From Phymorhynchus buccinoides (taxonomy: Eukaryota > Mollusca > Gastropoda > Neogastropoda > Raphitomidae): DNA of 64,000 bases. The stretch is from the NCBI GenBank assembly GCA_017654935.2, contig CM065690.1, positions 1,545,781-1,609,780 on the forward strand. The letters are read 5' to 3'. The position numbers were made by a program, and so were the translations under genes. The notes below the pieces were generated by a model. It was given only the letters and a program-made list of their open reading frames with translations. It did no database searches and was not told where the DNA came from. Below, in pieces: positions 38,557 through 48,709 of this stretch (position 1 is the first letter of the stretch; every line of letters begins with the position of its first letter).

Positions 38557-39122
38557 TGTGATTCGTGTCTCAGGGTCTACATGAAAATGGTAGAATTACT
38601 TTTTAGACGGATGTGTTTCGCCTGAATCATGACTCACAGTCACAATTGCATCGCGTTTGGATTGAATTTTATGCAGTGCGTTTGGACCCTTTACTGCGCT
38701 GTAGCGTAGAACGCGGTCAATTGTCCGTCTGTGTCCAACTTGATGCTGACCAGGTGTCATAGTCTGTCTTCTGTTTTGGGTGGGGGGTCCGTTTCATGGC
38801 AGAAATCTTGTGACATTTTTATATTTCGTAAGTTGTATGTAGAATGTCTACGTCTTGTAAGCTTTAAACGCTTGTAAATGAGGTAGAAGGGTATCTGTGT
38901 TCTTATGCAAAATGTGTATTATTATAATTAGTCATGTAACTGGTATGTCAATGGCAGTATGATTTTATTTGCAGTGTTGTATCTAAACTTGATTGAGAAG
39001 GTGAATGTGGTCTATGTTTCTTAGAATTTTCATATTGTAACTGTTTTACTCTTGTATAATTGTGTGTGTGTATGTGTGCGTGCGTGTGTACGTTCATGTT
39101 TGTGTGTGTGTGTGTGCATGCA

Positions 39123-39153
<31 letters not shown>

Positions 39154-39224
39154 TTGTGTGTGAGAGGATGAAATAACGTTGCGTGCAATCATGTTTATTT
39201 TACTTTCTAAGTTTCATTATTTGT

Positions 39225-39312
39225 TTGCCTTTAATGTTCTTGTTATCAATGTAAAGCGCACTGAGCTCATGTGAGAAAGAGCGCTATAATATAAGTTCCC
39301 ATTATTATTATT
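39225..39312 (+). mobile_element. Non-LTR 3'-end fragment with (ATT)n tail
   Basis: ATGTAAAGCGCACTGAGC and GAGCGCTATAATATAAGTTC followed by (ATT)n, the + oriented equivalent of repeat D. MITE A copy 2 is inserted directly at the tail. A (GT)-rich block precedes at 39060-39165. Confidence 0.62.
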
Positions 39313-39506
39313 CAAGGCTCCCAGTCCCGCAAAACAAGGGGTCCCAGGGACTCCTTCACTTACAGTATAGAGGGTCCCAGTGGCATTGTGAATGCTAAAA
39401 AGATTTTTTATAGTGCATCCCTGGGACCCCCTGTACATTCTTTTAGAGGGTCCCTTAGAATTCTAGTACTTCATAGACCCCCAAATGGGGGTCCCTAGGA
39501 GCGCTG
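39313..39506 (+). mobile_element. CAG-TIR MITE A, copy 2
   Basis: CAAGGCTCCCAGTCCCGC at left and GGTCCCTAGGAGCGCTG at right; interior as in the other copies. ATTATT flanks on both sides may be its target duplication in the (ATT)n tail. Confidence 0.7.
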
Positions 39507-39566
39507 TTATTATTAAACGTTGATCCAGTGTTGTTACTCATTACTGTGTGCTGTTTTTCCGCTCAG

Positions 39567-41515
39567 GACACGGACCAGGCAGACCCTGAAGCCGGCACGG
39601 CAGCTACTCCAGGAGGAGACACAGCCCCACCCGGGGGGGAGCTCCCTGCACCCCCCAACACCAGCACCTCCTGGGCGGAGGACCCTCCCGACCCCGACCC
39701 ACACCGCGACAAACCCTCGGCAACGCCATCATCGCAGTTTGAAGACGCCGACGAGGAATGGAGGCTCGGCCGGGAGGATTGGAGCGGAGGCCGCAGCAAA
39801 GAGGAGGAGGAGGAGGGTTGGGATTCCTACAAAGAGGATTGGAACAGAGCCAAAGAGGGGGAATGGAGCCGGAGCGGAGAGCGAGGGTGGAGCTCCTACA
39901 AAGAGGAGTGGGCCGCGAGGGAGGAGGGGACCAGCTCCAAGGACAAAGAGGAATGGAGCGCAATAGAGGAGGAGTGGCGCCACCGCCACGGGAAATGGAA
40001 CGGCAGCAAAGAAGAGGAATGGAGCAAAGAGGAATGGAACGCCAGCAAAGAGGAGGAGTGGAGCAAAGAGGAATGGGGCAAGGACAGGGCGGGGAATGGG
40101 GAAGGGGAGTGGCTGCAGCCTCCCCCCCCAGGGGGAGGGGGGACTGTGGTGGGGGAGGGGTCAGAAGACCAGTACTACACCTCGGAGTACGAGAGCTCTG
40201 GGGCGGACAAAAGGGAATCGCGCTCTCTGCCCCAGCACCGGAGCTGGGAGGGGGAGACGGGCCAACAGGGAGGAGGGGAGGAAGAAGAAGAGGAGCAGCG
40301 GGCGTGGAAGCGCAAGCTCCCGCGGACGGGAGATTTTTACCCGAAAGAAAAGGCGGCTTGGAGCAAAGATGGAGGGGACGAGGCAGCAGAAGGGGGTTTT
40401 GTAGAAACCGGGAATGTTCGTTCATCGTCGTACGATGAGGGGGAAGGTGATTGTTCGAAGGGGGAGGGTGAAAGGTTGAGGGGGGTGGATGATGGTGATG
40501 AGGGGGCGGGTGGTGAGGACAGTGTGGAAAGGATGAACATGAGTGAGGAAGATGGGGGTGGGGTGATGGGGGAGGGAGGGGAGGGGGTGAGCTACGGTGG
40601 GGGTGAGGGAGATCAGTGGATGGATGTAGAGGAGGAAGGGGAGGGGTCACACCAACGCGTCGTGGAACCTTCAGACGCGTCGTGGGACCACCGCAGCACG
40701 GCTGGCACCGGTTCGTGGGATCGACAGCACGCGGCGTGGGACCCTCAAGGTGAAACCGACCGCAGTGCGTGGGACTACAGCGACGCGACTTACGGCGGCT
40801 CGTGGGATCACCAGAACGCAACAGGCTACAGTTCGCAACACGACACCCAGACTGACAGCAGTGCGTGGGATCCTCAAAACGCCACAGAACCCTCTTCAGG
40901 CAGCGCCCCCCAAAACGAGGGCCCCCCCACGGAAGACACCGCAAACCAGGACTCAGCCCTAACCCAGACCCTACCCCAGACCCTGCCCCAGACCCTACCC
41001 CAGACCCTGCCCCAGGCTGAAGACATTTTGTCGGAAGTTGACGACTCCATGGCCTTGGTTCCCTACGTGCCCCCAGAATCCCCCTCCTCCTCTTCTTCCT
41101 CCCCGTCCTCCTCCCCGCAACCTCACCCTCCCCCCCAGTACGCCCCCCACCCCCACCCGGCCGCGGGGGTGCCTCTGCATCACGGGGCCGCACCCCCCCC
41201 CCTGGGCCAGCCGAGGTTCGTGCGCATCCACCCCATGCACATCGCGGCGGCCGTGGCGGCTCACCAGTCCCGGGCGGCGGCCGCAATGATGCAGCAGCAG
41301 ACCAGGTTCGCGGCGGCTATGCAGCAACAGCAGCAGCAGCAACATCACCAGGTGCGTTGCCAGGCAACGGCGGCCATGGCGGCGGCGGCTCAGCAGCAGC
41401 AGCGCACGCGAGCGGCCATGTTGCACCAGCAGATCGTGCGAAGCCGCTACATGGGGGCGCCGGTGTTGGTCCGGCAGCCCTTCGTGCCCGTGCCCAGAGT
41501 GGCCGCGCCCATGAG
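39567..41515 (+). CDS. Unrecognised W/E-rich and Q/A-rich protein, large exon
   Basis: A 1949-bp open exon from acceptor TTTTTCCGCTCAG (phase 0) to donor AG-GTGAGAG (two bases into a codon). The first third is acidic with repeated E-E-W modules (KEDWNRAKEGEW, SKEEWNASKEEEWSKEEW). The middle is Gly/Glu-rich, then come D-x-S-A-W-D repeats (SAWDPQ, GSWDHQ) and a QTLP tandem repeat. There is a conserved-looking block ILSEVDDSMALVPYVPPESP, Ser and Pro runs, and a C-terminal Q/A/M-rich section with GQPRFVRIHPMHIAAAV and SRYMGAPVLVRQPFVPVPRV. The long frame and clean splice sites make it genuine. It is probably a nuclear, disordered protein; no family recognised. Upstream exons were not found. All DBHS exons also end in phase 0, so alternative joining to that gene is not excluded. 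Confidence 0.78.
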
Positions 41516-41550
41516 GTGAGAGTCGTCGTGAGGCTAACGTTAAACGTTTC

Positions 41551-41767
41551 CAGGGCTCACAATCGTCCCGCAAAACAAGGGTCCCAGAGACTCCTTCACT
41601 TACAGTATAGGGGGTCCTAGAGGTGGGATAGAGGGTCCCAATGACATTGTGAATGCTAAAAAGAATGTTTCTTATGCATCCCTGGGACCCCATGCACATT
41701 CTTTTAAAGGGTCCTTGAGAATTTTAATGCTTCTTGGACCCCAAAATGGGGGTCCCTGGGAGCCCTG
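41551..41767 (+). mobile_element. CAG-TIR MITE A, copy 3, exact 6-bp target duplication
   Basis: CAGGGCTCACAATCGTCCCG at left and GGTCCCTGGGAGCCCTG at right. CGTTTC flanks it on both sides (41545-41550 and 41768-41773). 217 bp, no coding. Confidence 0.85.
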
Positions 41768-41779
41768 CGTTTCGTTACG

Positions 41780-42062
41780 TCATTATCAGTTCTTCTTCGA
41801 TCGCTCAGACACTAGACAGTCTCCTGCCAATTGTGAGCGCAGATGTGTCAAGCTGCCGTTATGCGCCTAACTAAGATTGAGAAATAGTTAGGCCTTGAAA
41901 GTTTCGTGAAAAAAGGCAGGAGAATGGACCAAATAAGGCAGAAAGATAGTAGATGACAGTAAGCAAAGGGAAAAGGCAGAGTCAAAGAGAGTGACAGATT
42001 AGAGGAAGTAAAAAGCACAGAACTTCCAGAAGGTGGGGGGACTATTTGTATTGAGCTGCCCA
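41780..42062 (-). mobile_element. SINE-E, 3' module type 1, reversed
   Basis: Reading the minus strand: CACCTTCTGGAAGTTCTGTG, CTGCCTTTTCCCTTTGCTTA, AACTATTTCTCAATCTTAG, GCGCATAACGGCAGC, then CTGTCTAGTGTCTGAGCGAT and a GAAGAA tail. Same module as 31665-31972. Confidence 0.72.
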
Positions 42063-42281
42063 CCCCACCCCTGGTATACACACAGGGGGCGCTGCAGGAA
42101 TTCTAATTTTATGCTTGCCAGTCTTGGGTTTACAAACATTAATTTTGTCAACCAAGAACACACGCAGCCTTTGTTCTTTGTGCGAACGAAACTTTCTTCT
42201 TGTTTTTCTCTCGTGATTTTTTATATGATGTTGTTTATGATCTGTTGTATTATAATGAAGCGTTCATTCAATGTTTTTCAG

Positions 42282-42345
42282 GGTACGCATGAGGTTACGT
42301 CGCAATGTTATACTGACTGAAGAAATCAACCTGCACCAGCCCTAG
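42282..42345 (+). CDS. Terminal coding exon of the W/E-rich protein gene
   Basis: After acceptor TTTTTCAG the first base completes the Arg codon begun at 41514-41515. The frame reads VRMRLRRNVILTEEINLHQP and stops at TAG 42343-42345. The exact phase match with the preceding exon and the basic RMRLRR motif support a real 3' exon. The 3' UTR end is unclear; an ATTAAA-like word at ~42439 already lies in MITE H. Confidence 0.75.
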
Positions 42346-42394
42346 CCCACATCGGTCAGTTTGCGTGTTTGTGTGTGCGCGCATGCATGTTTAT

Positions 42395-42806
42395 GAGTGC
42401 AGCTCTTTCAGTTTTACACTGATTTCAGTCTTTTTTTAAATTAAATTTTACCAGAAAATGAACTGCATTTTTTTTTTTAAATTCATCAAAAAATACAAAA
42501 TTGACCACAAGCAATTTGGGGCGTTTTGAACTTGGTTGTTCTATCCTGGAAGTCTCTTTCGGGTTAACTTGAAAACAGGATGGTGATGCCGTATTGTTTT
42601 CAAAGGCAATGTAATCATTTTACAAGGTTTATCGGTCTCAAACTGTCTGTTCATGATTTTGCCTGTCCGTCTCGTTATCTCTCTTTCTCGTGTTGTCCCC
42701 GTGAATTGTCCTACAGGGCTCTGCCCCTGTACCCCGCCAGGGCCCTGGGCAACCCCTGGACCCCAGCCTTTTCTGGGGTTTTTATTTTGGGGAGTTGAAC
42801 CCATGC
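42395..42806. mobile_element. MITE H, copy 1
   Basis: Shares CACTGATTTCAGTCTTTTTT, TTGACCACAAGCAATTTGGG and GCGTTTTGAACT with 48710-49143. The right end ACCCCAGCCTTTTCTGGGGT...GTTGAACCCATG resembles the fragments at 36782 and 50865. Confidence 0.65.
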
Positions 42807-43564
42807 GTGTGTGTATGCATGCTTGTATGTAACATGTGCGTATGAGAGAGAGAATTGGAAACTCCTGAAGGTATATCAAAGACACTGAAAAGAAAGACTA
42901 ACATCCGATCCCTTTTCCCTATATTAGTAGTGAGGACAGAAACACTGGTTATGTCCCTTTTAAACGTGACACATTTAGGTTACATTAACTTTTTTTCAAA
43001 GCTGAGAGAGTTATCATTTCATGAGTCAGTTATACTTTGGATAACTACCCCACTAACGATAACTCTTATCAGCCCGGCTCGCCGTAACTCTTAAGTAGTC
43101 CATCTTACCCTTTTAGAGTCTTTGGGTATATGTACCTGTGTGTTTTTATTCTTTTTACTCCACGGCTCAGTTTTGATGTATTTGATCTGTTTTTGAATGC
43201 TGGAGAAAAAGAGAATTTAAAGGATCTACAATGTTACTTTCTAAAAAATGTAACGAGTCAGTGTCTGTGGTGTGTTTGTGCAGAGAGCACAAAGCGAAGG
43301 TCGCTGTCCTTGACCCGCTGTGCTGTCCCTGTCTGTTTGTGTTGGCCCACGATGCAACACTGTCATCTGTGTGTGTAAGTGACGCTTTGACAATATGGAA
43401 ATACTTTGGGGGAGTAGAAATGGGTGGGTTTTATTGTGTATTATCTGCCGACAATTTGATAGAGACGTCAATTTAAATGGAAGAAATTCAGAATGTTGAA
43501 ATGTAACTTCATCTCGGGGCAGTGGGTGGATGCCTCGTGCCTCCATACGGGGAGCTGGACGACC

Positions 43565-43880
43565 CCGCCCCCTCCACGAGTCTCTCCCCGTGGGGATGCT
43601 GGGGGGGGCTTTCGTAAAAATAGTTCCCCCACCTTCTGGAAGTTCTGTGCTTGTAACTTCCTCTAATCTGCCACTCTTTTATTCTGCCTTTTCCCTTTGC
43701 TTTCTATCATCTGCTATCTTTCTGACTTATTGGCCCATTCTCCTGCCTTTAAAAAAAAAATCTTCCAAATAATTTTTCTCCTTTGAGCTCCTCCGAAATT
43801 GTAATGTGTCAGTTGTACGCAGCGGGGAGACCAGTGAAAACTGAAAACCAGACACATACGTACCTTACCCATTATGGCCT
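43565..43880 (+). mobile_element. SINE-E, 3' module type 2
   Basis: Same body as 31665 (CCACCTTCTGGAAGTTCTGT, CTGCCTTTTCCCTTTGC) but the 3' part is TTTGAGCTCCTCCGAAATTG, TGTCAGTTGTACGCAGCGGG and TACCTTACCCATTATGGCC. Confidence 0.75.
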
Positions 43881-43990
43881 CCCACTTATTGGAAGAGAAG
43901 GATGCAGAGAGAGAGTAAAAATTGTAACTCTTAAATGTGACATGGTAAATGTTCACTTTTGAGCTGTATCTCCATGTCTGTCTATCTTTG

Positions 43991-44024
43991 TCTCTCTCTC
44001 TCTCTCTCTCTCTCTCTGCCCCTC

Positions 44025-44090
<66 letters not shown>

Positions 44091-44092
44091 CC
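43991..44092. repeat. (CT)n microsatellite
   Basis: Near-perfect CT run with a short TGCCC interruption; followed at 44179-44345 by GT-rich sequence. Confidence 0.96.
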
Positions 44093-44539
44093 CATACCAA
44101 TTTGACTTAATGTGTGTGTCACTGATCATTGTATTGTATGTTTCAGGAATGCAGAGAGTCTGGACAGAGCCCAGCACCTGTGTGTGCGTGTGCGTGCACA
44201 TAATGCGTGTGTGCTCATCTGTGTGTGTGCGTGCGTCCATGCACATCTGATTGTGTGTGTGTGTGCACATATGCATGTGTGCACATCTGTGTGTGTATGT
44301 GCGTGCACGTCGTGTGTGTGTGCATCTATTGTGTGTGTGCATGTATATTCTCAATGCATGTATTCCCAATGCCTTCCTCTTTCGAGCTTATCTGTGATAA
44401 CAGTGACAATGATGATGACGATAATGAAACCATTGAACACACACACACAAATAAAACGACTTGTCATCACATCCAACCACCCCCCTCCCCCCTCATCATT
44501 CTACGCCATCTTCTTTCCATACTTTTTGTTTTGAACACT

Positions 44540-44872
44540 GGAACGAGAAGTGAATCGACATCAGTGGACATTGTAGTTGAACTTGAAGGCAGTAGGATTG
44601 GAACGAGAAGTGAATCGACATCAGTGGACATTGTAGTTGAACTTGAAGGCAGTAGGATTGGAACGAGAGGTGAATCTACATCAGTGGACATTGTAGTTGA
44701 ACTTGAAGGCAGTAGGATTGGAACGAGAAGTGAATCGACATTGTAGTTGAACTTGAAGGCAGTAGGATTGGAACGAGAAGTGAATTGACATTGTGGTTGA
44801 ACTTGAAGGCAGTAGGATTGGACCGAGAAGTGAATCGGTGGACATTGTAGTTGAACTTGAAGGCAATCGGCA
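44540..44872. repeat. 60-bp minisatellite, ~6 copies
   Basis: Unit GGAACGAGAAGTGAATCGAC, ATCAGTGGACATTGTAGTTG, AACTTGAAGGCAGTAGGATT; later copies lack 12-13 bp. Open frames on both strands are repeat artefacts. Confidence 0.95.
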
Positions 44873-45268
44873 AGTGTGTGCAGAGGTGCCAGCCACAGTT
44901 GACTTTTTTGTTGTCGCATTAAAGCTAGAAGGTAGTATGATCCCACATTGTTCCTTTACTTTGGGACCTTCTAGCATCGGGTGAAAGGCAGAAGGCACTA
45001 TCAGAGTTCGTCATTTTGTGTGATAGGACTTTCCGTTTCACCTGACGTCATGTGTTGTGGTTAGCCCTGTGTTCTTCGCCATTGTGTTCGGTGTCCATTC
45101 TGAAGATGCAGTCTTATCCCAGGTTGAATTTTGTGTGCGTGCGCGTATGTGTGTGTGTGTCGCACTGTGTGTGTGCGTGCGTACTATGCATATGTGTGTG
45201 AGAGATTTGTTGTTGTTGGTAGTGTTGTAAATACCTTGATTTGTGCGTTCCCATCGTACATTTCAATT
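44873..45268. other. No recognised gene
   Basis: GT-rich tracts at 45130-45200; nothing else recognised. Confidence 0.6.
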
Positions 45269-45622
45269 TACAGTGGACCTCCCCCCTGACTCCCTCCCCA
45301 CTTAAGACCTACTGAGACATTGCCCTTTGTAAGTACAACAAACAACTACACGACAAGTGTAAAGTGACATTATTTTATTCACAAGAGACAAAACAAAACT
45401 ACTGGATATTTTGGCGAACGCGCCTTTACCAACATAGACAAACAAGAAAACAGCAAAACAAAAACTAAATAAAAATAAAGCATCAATTCTTTCCCTCTAC
45501 AGTCCAATGCGTGACTTCTTTGTAAGTATTAAAATTACCTCCCCTATTACATACAACTCCCTCCCACATAAGACCTTATTTTGGATGATTTGTTGAAGGT
45601 CTTATAAGGGAGGTTCCACTGT
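45269..45622. mobile_element. mariner-like MITE B, copy 3, split by repeat C
   Basis: TACAGTGGACCTCCCCC at left and TCTTATAAGGGAGGTTCCAC at right, with the B interior (TAAGACCTTATTTTGGATGA). Interrupted at 45336-45528. Confidence 0.8.
45336..45528 (-). mobile_element. Repeat C, copy 2, 11-bp target duplication
   Basis: CTTTGTAAGTA occurs at 45325-45335 and again at 45518-45528, and intact B copies have the site once. The insert on the minus strand contains AAAGGCGCGTTCGCCAAAAT and ATCCAGTAGTTTTGTTTTGT, as at 21036. The 11-bp duplication suggests retrotransposition. Confidence 0.82.
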
Positions 45623-45847
45623 GCACGGGTCAAGCTGGCCTTGGCCTTGGTGTGAATTGATGCCTTTGGATTTTATTGCGCTGAGATAGACCGTTAACGC
45701 TTTGTTGACTGTAGCGTGTACCTTTGAAATATTGCAGCGAGTTCATGCGGATCATTAGTTCATTTGGTGGACCCTTTATTCAGAATAGCAGGTGGTCTTT
45801 TTAACCCCTTCACTACCACGGCCATTTTGAATTCATAGAGGGCGTAC

Positions 45848-46039
45848 TTAACCTCTTGACTGCCAGAGAAAATTAAAGAAAAAAATTGGGCAAATCATGC
45901 CATGAAAGACAACTGATAGAGCCATCTTGGAAGATGGTCTGGGGGTATTACTCTCTTGACTGTTAGAGCAAAAGCCAACATATCATCAGTGATGTCATCA
46001 GGTCAGTTGGTGATACGTTGGTGGCAGTCAAGGGGTTAA
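45848..46039. mobile_element. piggyBac-like MITE, second copy
   Basis: TTAA flanks with CCTCTTGACTGCCA at left and TGGCAGTCAAGGGG at right. The interior resembles the reverse of 14664-14880 (AACTGATAGAGCCATC, GGTATTACTCTCTT). A separate TTAACCCCTTCACTACCACG lies just outside at 45801. Confidence 0.8.
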
Positions 46040-46137
46040 TAAAAGAAATAAAACATCTATCATAAACAAATGTAAGTATATACCTGAACTATGAGCACTA
46101 CTTTTAGATATAAATGGACAAACTATCCATTGAAAAT

Positions 46138-46846
46138 GATTAAAGCTATGATTCAGTGGTACACCCCTGTATGGAGGCTTTCAGTGGGACAACCCTACAG
46201 GAAATATGGACAGAAATATCCATCATGGGGCAGTGAAGGGGTTAAAGCTATGATTCAGTGGTACACCCCTGTATGGAGGCTTTCAGTGGGACAACCCTAC
46301 AGGAAAGATGGACAGAAATATCCATCATGGGGCAGTGAAGGGGTTAAAGCTATGATTCAGTGGGACATCCCTGTATGGAGGCTTTCAGTGGGACAACCCT
46401 ACAGGAAAGATGACGGAAATATCCATCATGGGGCAGTGAAGGGGTTAAAGCTATGATTCAGTGGTACATCCCTGTATGGAGGCTTTCAGTGGGACAACCC
46501 TACAGGAAAGATGGACAGAAATATCCATCATGGGGCAGTGAAGGGGTTAAAGCTATGATTCAGTGGGACATCCCTGTATGGAGTCTTTCAGTGGGACAAC
46601 CCTACAGGAAAGATGGACAGAAATATCCATCATGGGGCAGTGAAGGGGTTAAAGCTATGATTCAGTGGGACATCCCTGTATGGAGGCTTTCAGTGGGACA
46701 ACCCTACAGGAAAGATGGACAGAAATATCCATCATGGGGCAGTGAAGGGGTTAAAGCTATGATTCAGTGGTACACCCCTGTATGGAGGCTTTCAGTGGGA
46801 CAACCCTACAGGAAAGATGGACAGAAATATCCGTGAAGGGGTTAAC
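46138..46846. repeat. 102-bp minisatellite ending in a piggyBac-like end, ~7 copies
   Basis: Unit parts: AAAGCTATGATTCAGTGGTA, CACCCCTGTATGGAGGCTTT, CAGTGGGACAACCCTACAGG, AAAGATGGACAGAAATATCC, ATCATGGGGCAGTGAAGGGGTT. GGCAGTGAAGGGGTTAA equals the inverted end plus TTAA of the neighbouring MITEs. 102 is a multiple of three, which keeps a frame open; I do not regard it as coding. Confidence 0.93.
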
Positions 46847-46966
46847 CCTTTCGCGGCCAGCCATTTTCAGCCCAAAATACCTTTTAGCTTAACTGGGTAG
46901 AGAAACAAGGTTATCTGCAATATTGGGAATTCCCCTGTGATGTTTACAACATTATAATGCTTATCT

Positions 46967-47605
46967 CAGACCTGCCTACTGCTACGATTTGGCCGTAGCA
47001 GCTACGAAAAATAAAGCTTTGCTACGGAGCTACGGCAACCTTAACATTGCTACGGAGAAAACAAATTGCCGCCGCATTTTATTTGTCTGTTTCTAAGAGC
47101 AGACGCCGTGTCACGCGCGATAACCTAGTCACTTCCGTTTTTATCAAAGTGACTGCGCATGCGTTCTTATTACTTTCTCTGGAAAAAAATGGCGGACTCC
47201 AGCAGCAGTAGCGATTCGGGAGATGTTTCAAACGAAGAAAAACGAACCCAAACCAGAAAACGAAAATCATCTGGCACACCATCTTGTTCTAAGAAAAAAC
47301 ATCGGCCTGCCGCACAAGTTTTGAAAATAGCTTACACGGAGGAGTGGCCTTGCATCGTCAGAAGTTGACTCGGTGCGAACAATGCTCACTCAGTCACTGC
47401 AGTGCAACCTCTGCCATGCGGACTTCTCTGTGGTAGATACGATTGCCGTCAACACGTTCAATCGGCGAAACATAAGCAGTGCGTTTCGGCTCAGGAAGAG
47501 AACAAATCGATTGCCGTCGTTTGTGGATGCTACGAAAAAATTTGCCATGCTACTGAAATTGATGGCTGGGCTACTGATTGGGAAAATTCCAAGTAGGCAG
47601 GTCTG
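46967..47605 (+). mobile_element. hAT-like element, 639 bp, 6-bp target duplication
   Basis: CAGACCTGCCTACT (46967-46980) and AGTAGGCAGGTCTG (47592-47605) are exact inverted ends. TTATCT flanks both sides (46961-46966 and 47606-47611). Inside is a broken zinc-finger ORF; the catalytic domain is absent. Confidence 0.83.
47189..47598 (+). pseudogene. Zinc-finger ORF of hAT-like element, frameshifted
   Basis: MADSSSSSDSGDVSNEEKRT leads through a Lys/Arg-rich stretch to KIAYTEEWPCIV. The finger is split over frames: LQCNLCHADFSVVD in one and YDCRQHVQSAKHKQCVSA in the next. Together they give a C-x2-C...H-x5-H BED-like pattern seen at the N-terminus of hAT-type transposases. At least two frame changes; no catalytic region. 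Confidence 0.65.
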
Positions 47606-47924
47606 TTATCTTTACCTCATTTAATTAAGAAAATGGGGTCTTCGGATAACAGGCCCTGATTTGATGCCATTTAATGACATAGGTGTTAAACCATTTTGGT
47701 GCATGAATGCAGGGGTGGGAGGCCTTCAGTATAGATACTGAATTCAGTATAGCAATTCTGTCTGACTGGAACATTTAACGGTATCATTGCTTGCTTTTTC
47801 AGTATAGCTGGGGGGAGAAAATCAGTATAGTTGAAATGTTCTGCTCCCACCCATGTGAATGCGGCATTGGCGATGAAAGGGTTACGGTCTGTACAACCTT
47901 TGAATGCTACTGGAGAAGAGTGAT

Positions 47925-48190
47925 AATAATAAACGGATATTTATATAGCGCTTTTTATCGAGCACAAAGCTCTTTACAATCAGCATTGAAACACTCAGAC
48001 ACACGCAAAACAGACACACACGCACACACGCGCAAAACAGACACACACGCACGAGAGTGAACGCATTCTTGCACACAGACCCACACACATTTCATCAAAC
48101 ACACAGAAAACACATTCTCACTGAAACGCACACAAACTTACTCAAACATACACTTGTACAAACATGCGCACACCCACGCACGCACACACA
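47925..48190 (-). mobile_element. Non-LTR 3'-end repeat D, copy 2
   Basis: AATAATAAACGGATATTTAT, ATAGCGCTTTTTATCGAGCA and the CA-rich extension (CACATTTCATCAAACACACA) match 28022-28250. Confidence 0.7.
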
Positions 48191-48295
48191 CTGATGGATA
48201 GACAAACTGTTGAAAAAGTAGAAAATGTTAAGAAACTGTTGTTTTTGTGTTGTTTTTTTAACTTACAAATTTGAAATGACTTGTATAGCTGTTAA

Positions 48296-48533
48296 GAAAT
48301 GGTTGCACGTTTTAATAGATTGTGTGGACATGTCTTTTAGAAATGATTGAATGCTTTGACAGATTGTGTGGACATGTCTTTTAGAAATGATTGAATGCTT
48401 TAATAGATTGTGTGGACATGTCTTTTAGAAATGATTGAATGCTTTGACAGATTGTGTGGACATGTCTTTTAGAAATGATTGAATGCTTTAATAGATTGTG
48501 TGGACATGTCTTTTAGAAATGATTGAATGCTTT
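48296..48533. repeat. 43-bp minisatellite, ~5.5 copies
   Basis: Unit TAGATTGTGTGGACATGTCT plus TTTAGAAATGATTGAATGCTTTA; alternating TTTAATAG/TTTGACAG variants suggest an 86-bp higher-order dimer. Confidence 0.94.
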
Positions 48534-48709
48534 AAATCATACGAGCGTTTCTTTTATGCTCAAACGTCTTAAATTGTGTGGATAACAGGGTTTGGTTTGT
48601 TGTTGGTTTTTAGACAAAACTAACCATTTTCTTTTTTTAGAACCACTTTAGCTTTTCTAGCGCCATGTATGTTTTTCCGTTGTTGGTTTTCCGTTGCGTT
48701 TTGACAAGA

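Larger units (their letters stand above)
41516..42281 (+). other. Intron containing two mobile elements
   Basis: Donor GTGAGA, acceptor ATGTTTTTCAG, 766 bp. Holds MITE A copy 3 (41551-41767) and a reversed SINE-E (41780-42062). Confidence 0.8.

Noticed and set aside
39604..41286. 560-codon minus-strand open frame opposite the W/E-rich exon
   Set aside because: A shadow of GC-rich coding on the + strand; the + frame has correct splice sites and a terminal exon.
43250..43378. Possible exon HKAKVAVLDPLCCPCLFVLA between TTTGTGCAG and GTAAGT
   Set aside because: Splice-like words are present but there is no partner exon, no recognised domain, and composition is ordinary intergenic.
46091..46836. 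Open frame of 34-residue repeats (AMIQWYTPVWRLSVGQPYRK)
   Set aside because: Open only because the 102-bp unit is a multiple of three without stops; the unit carries a transposon end and no splice or start context.
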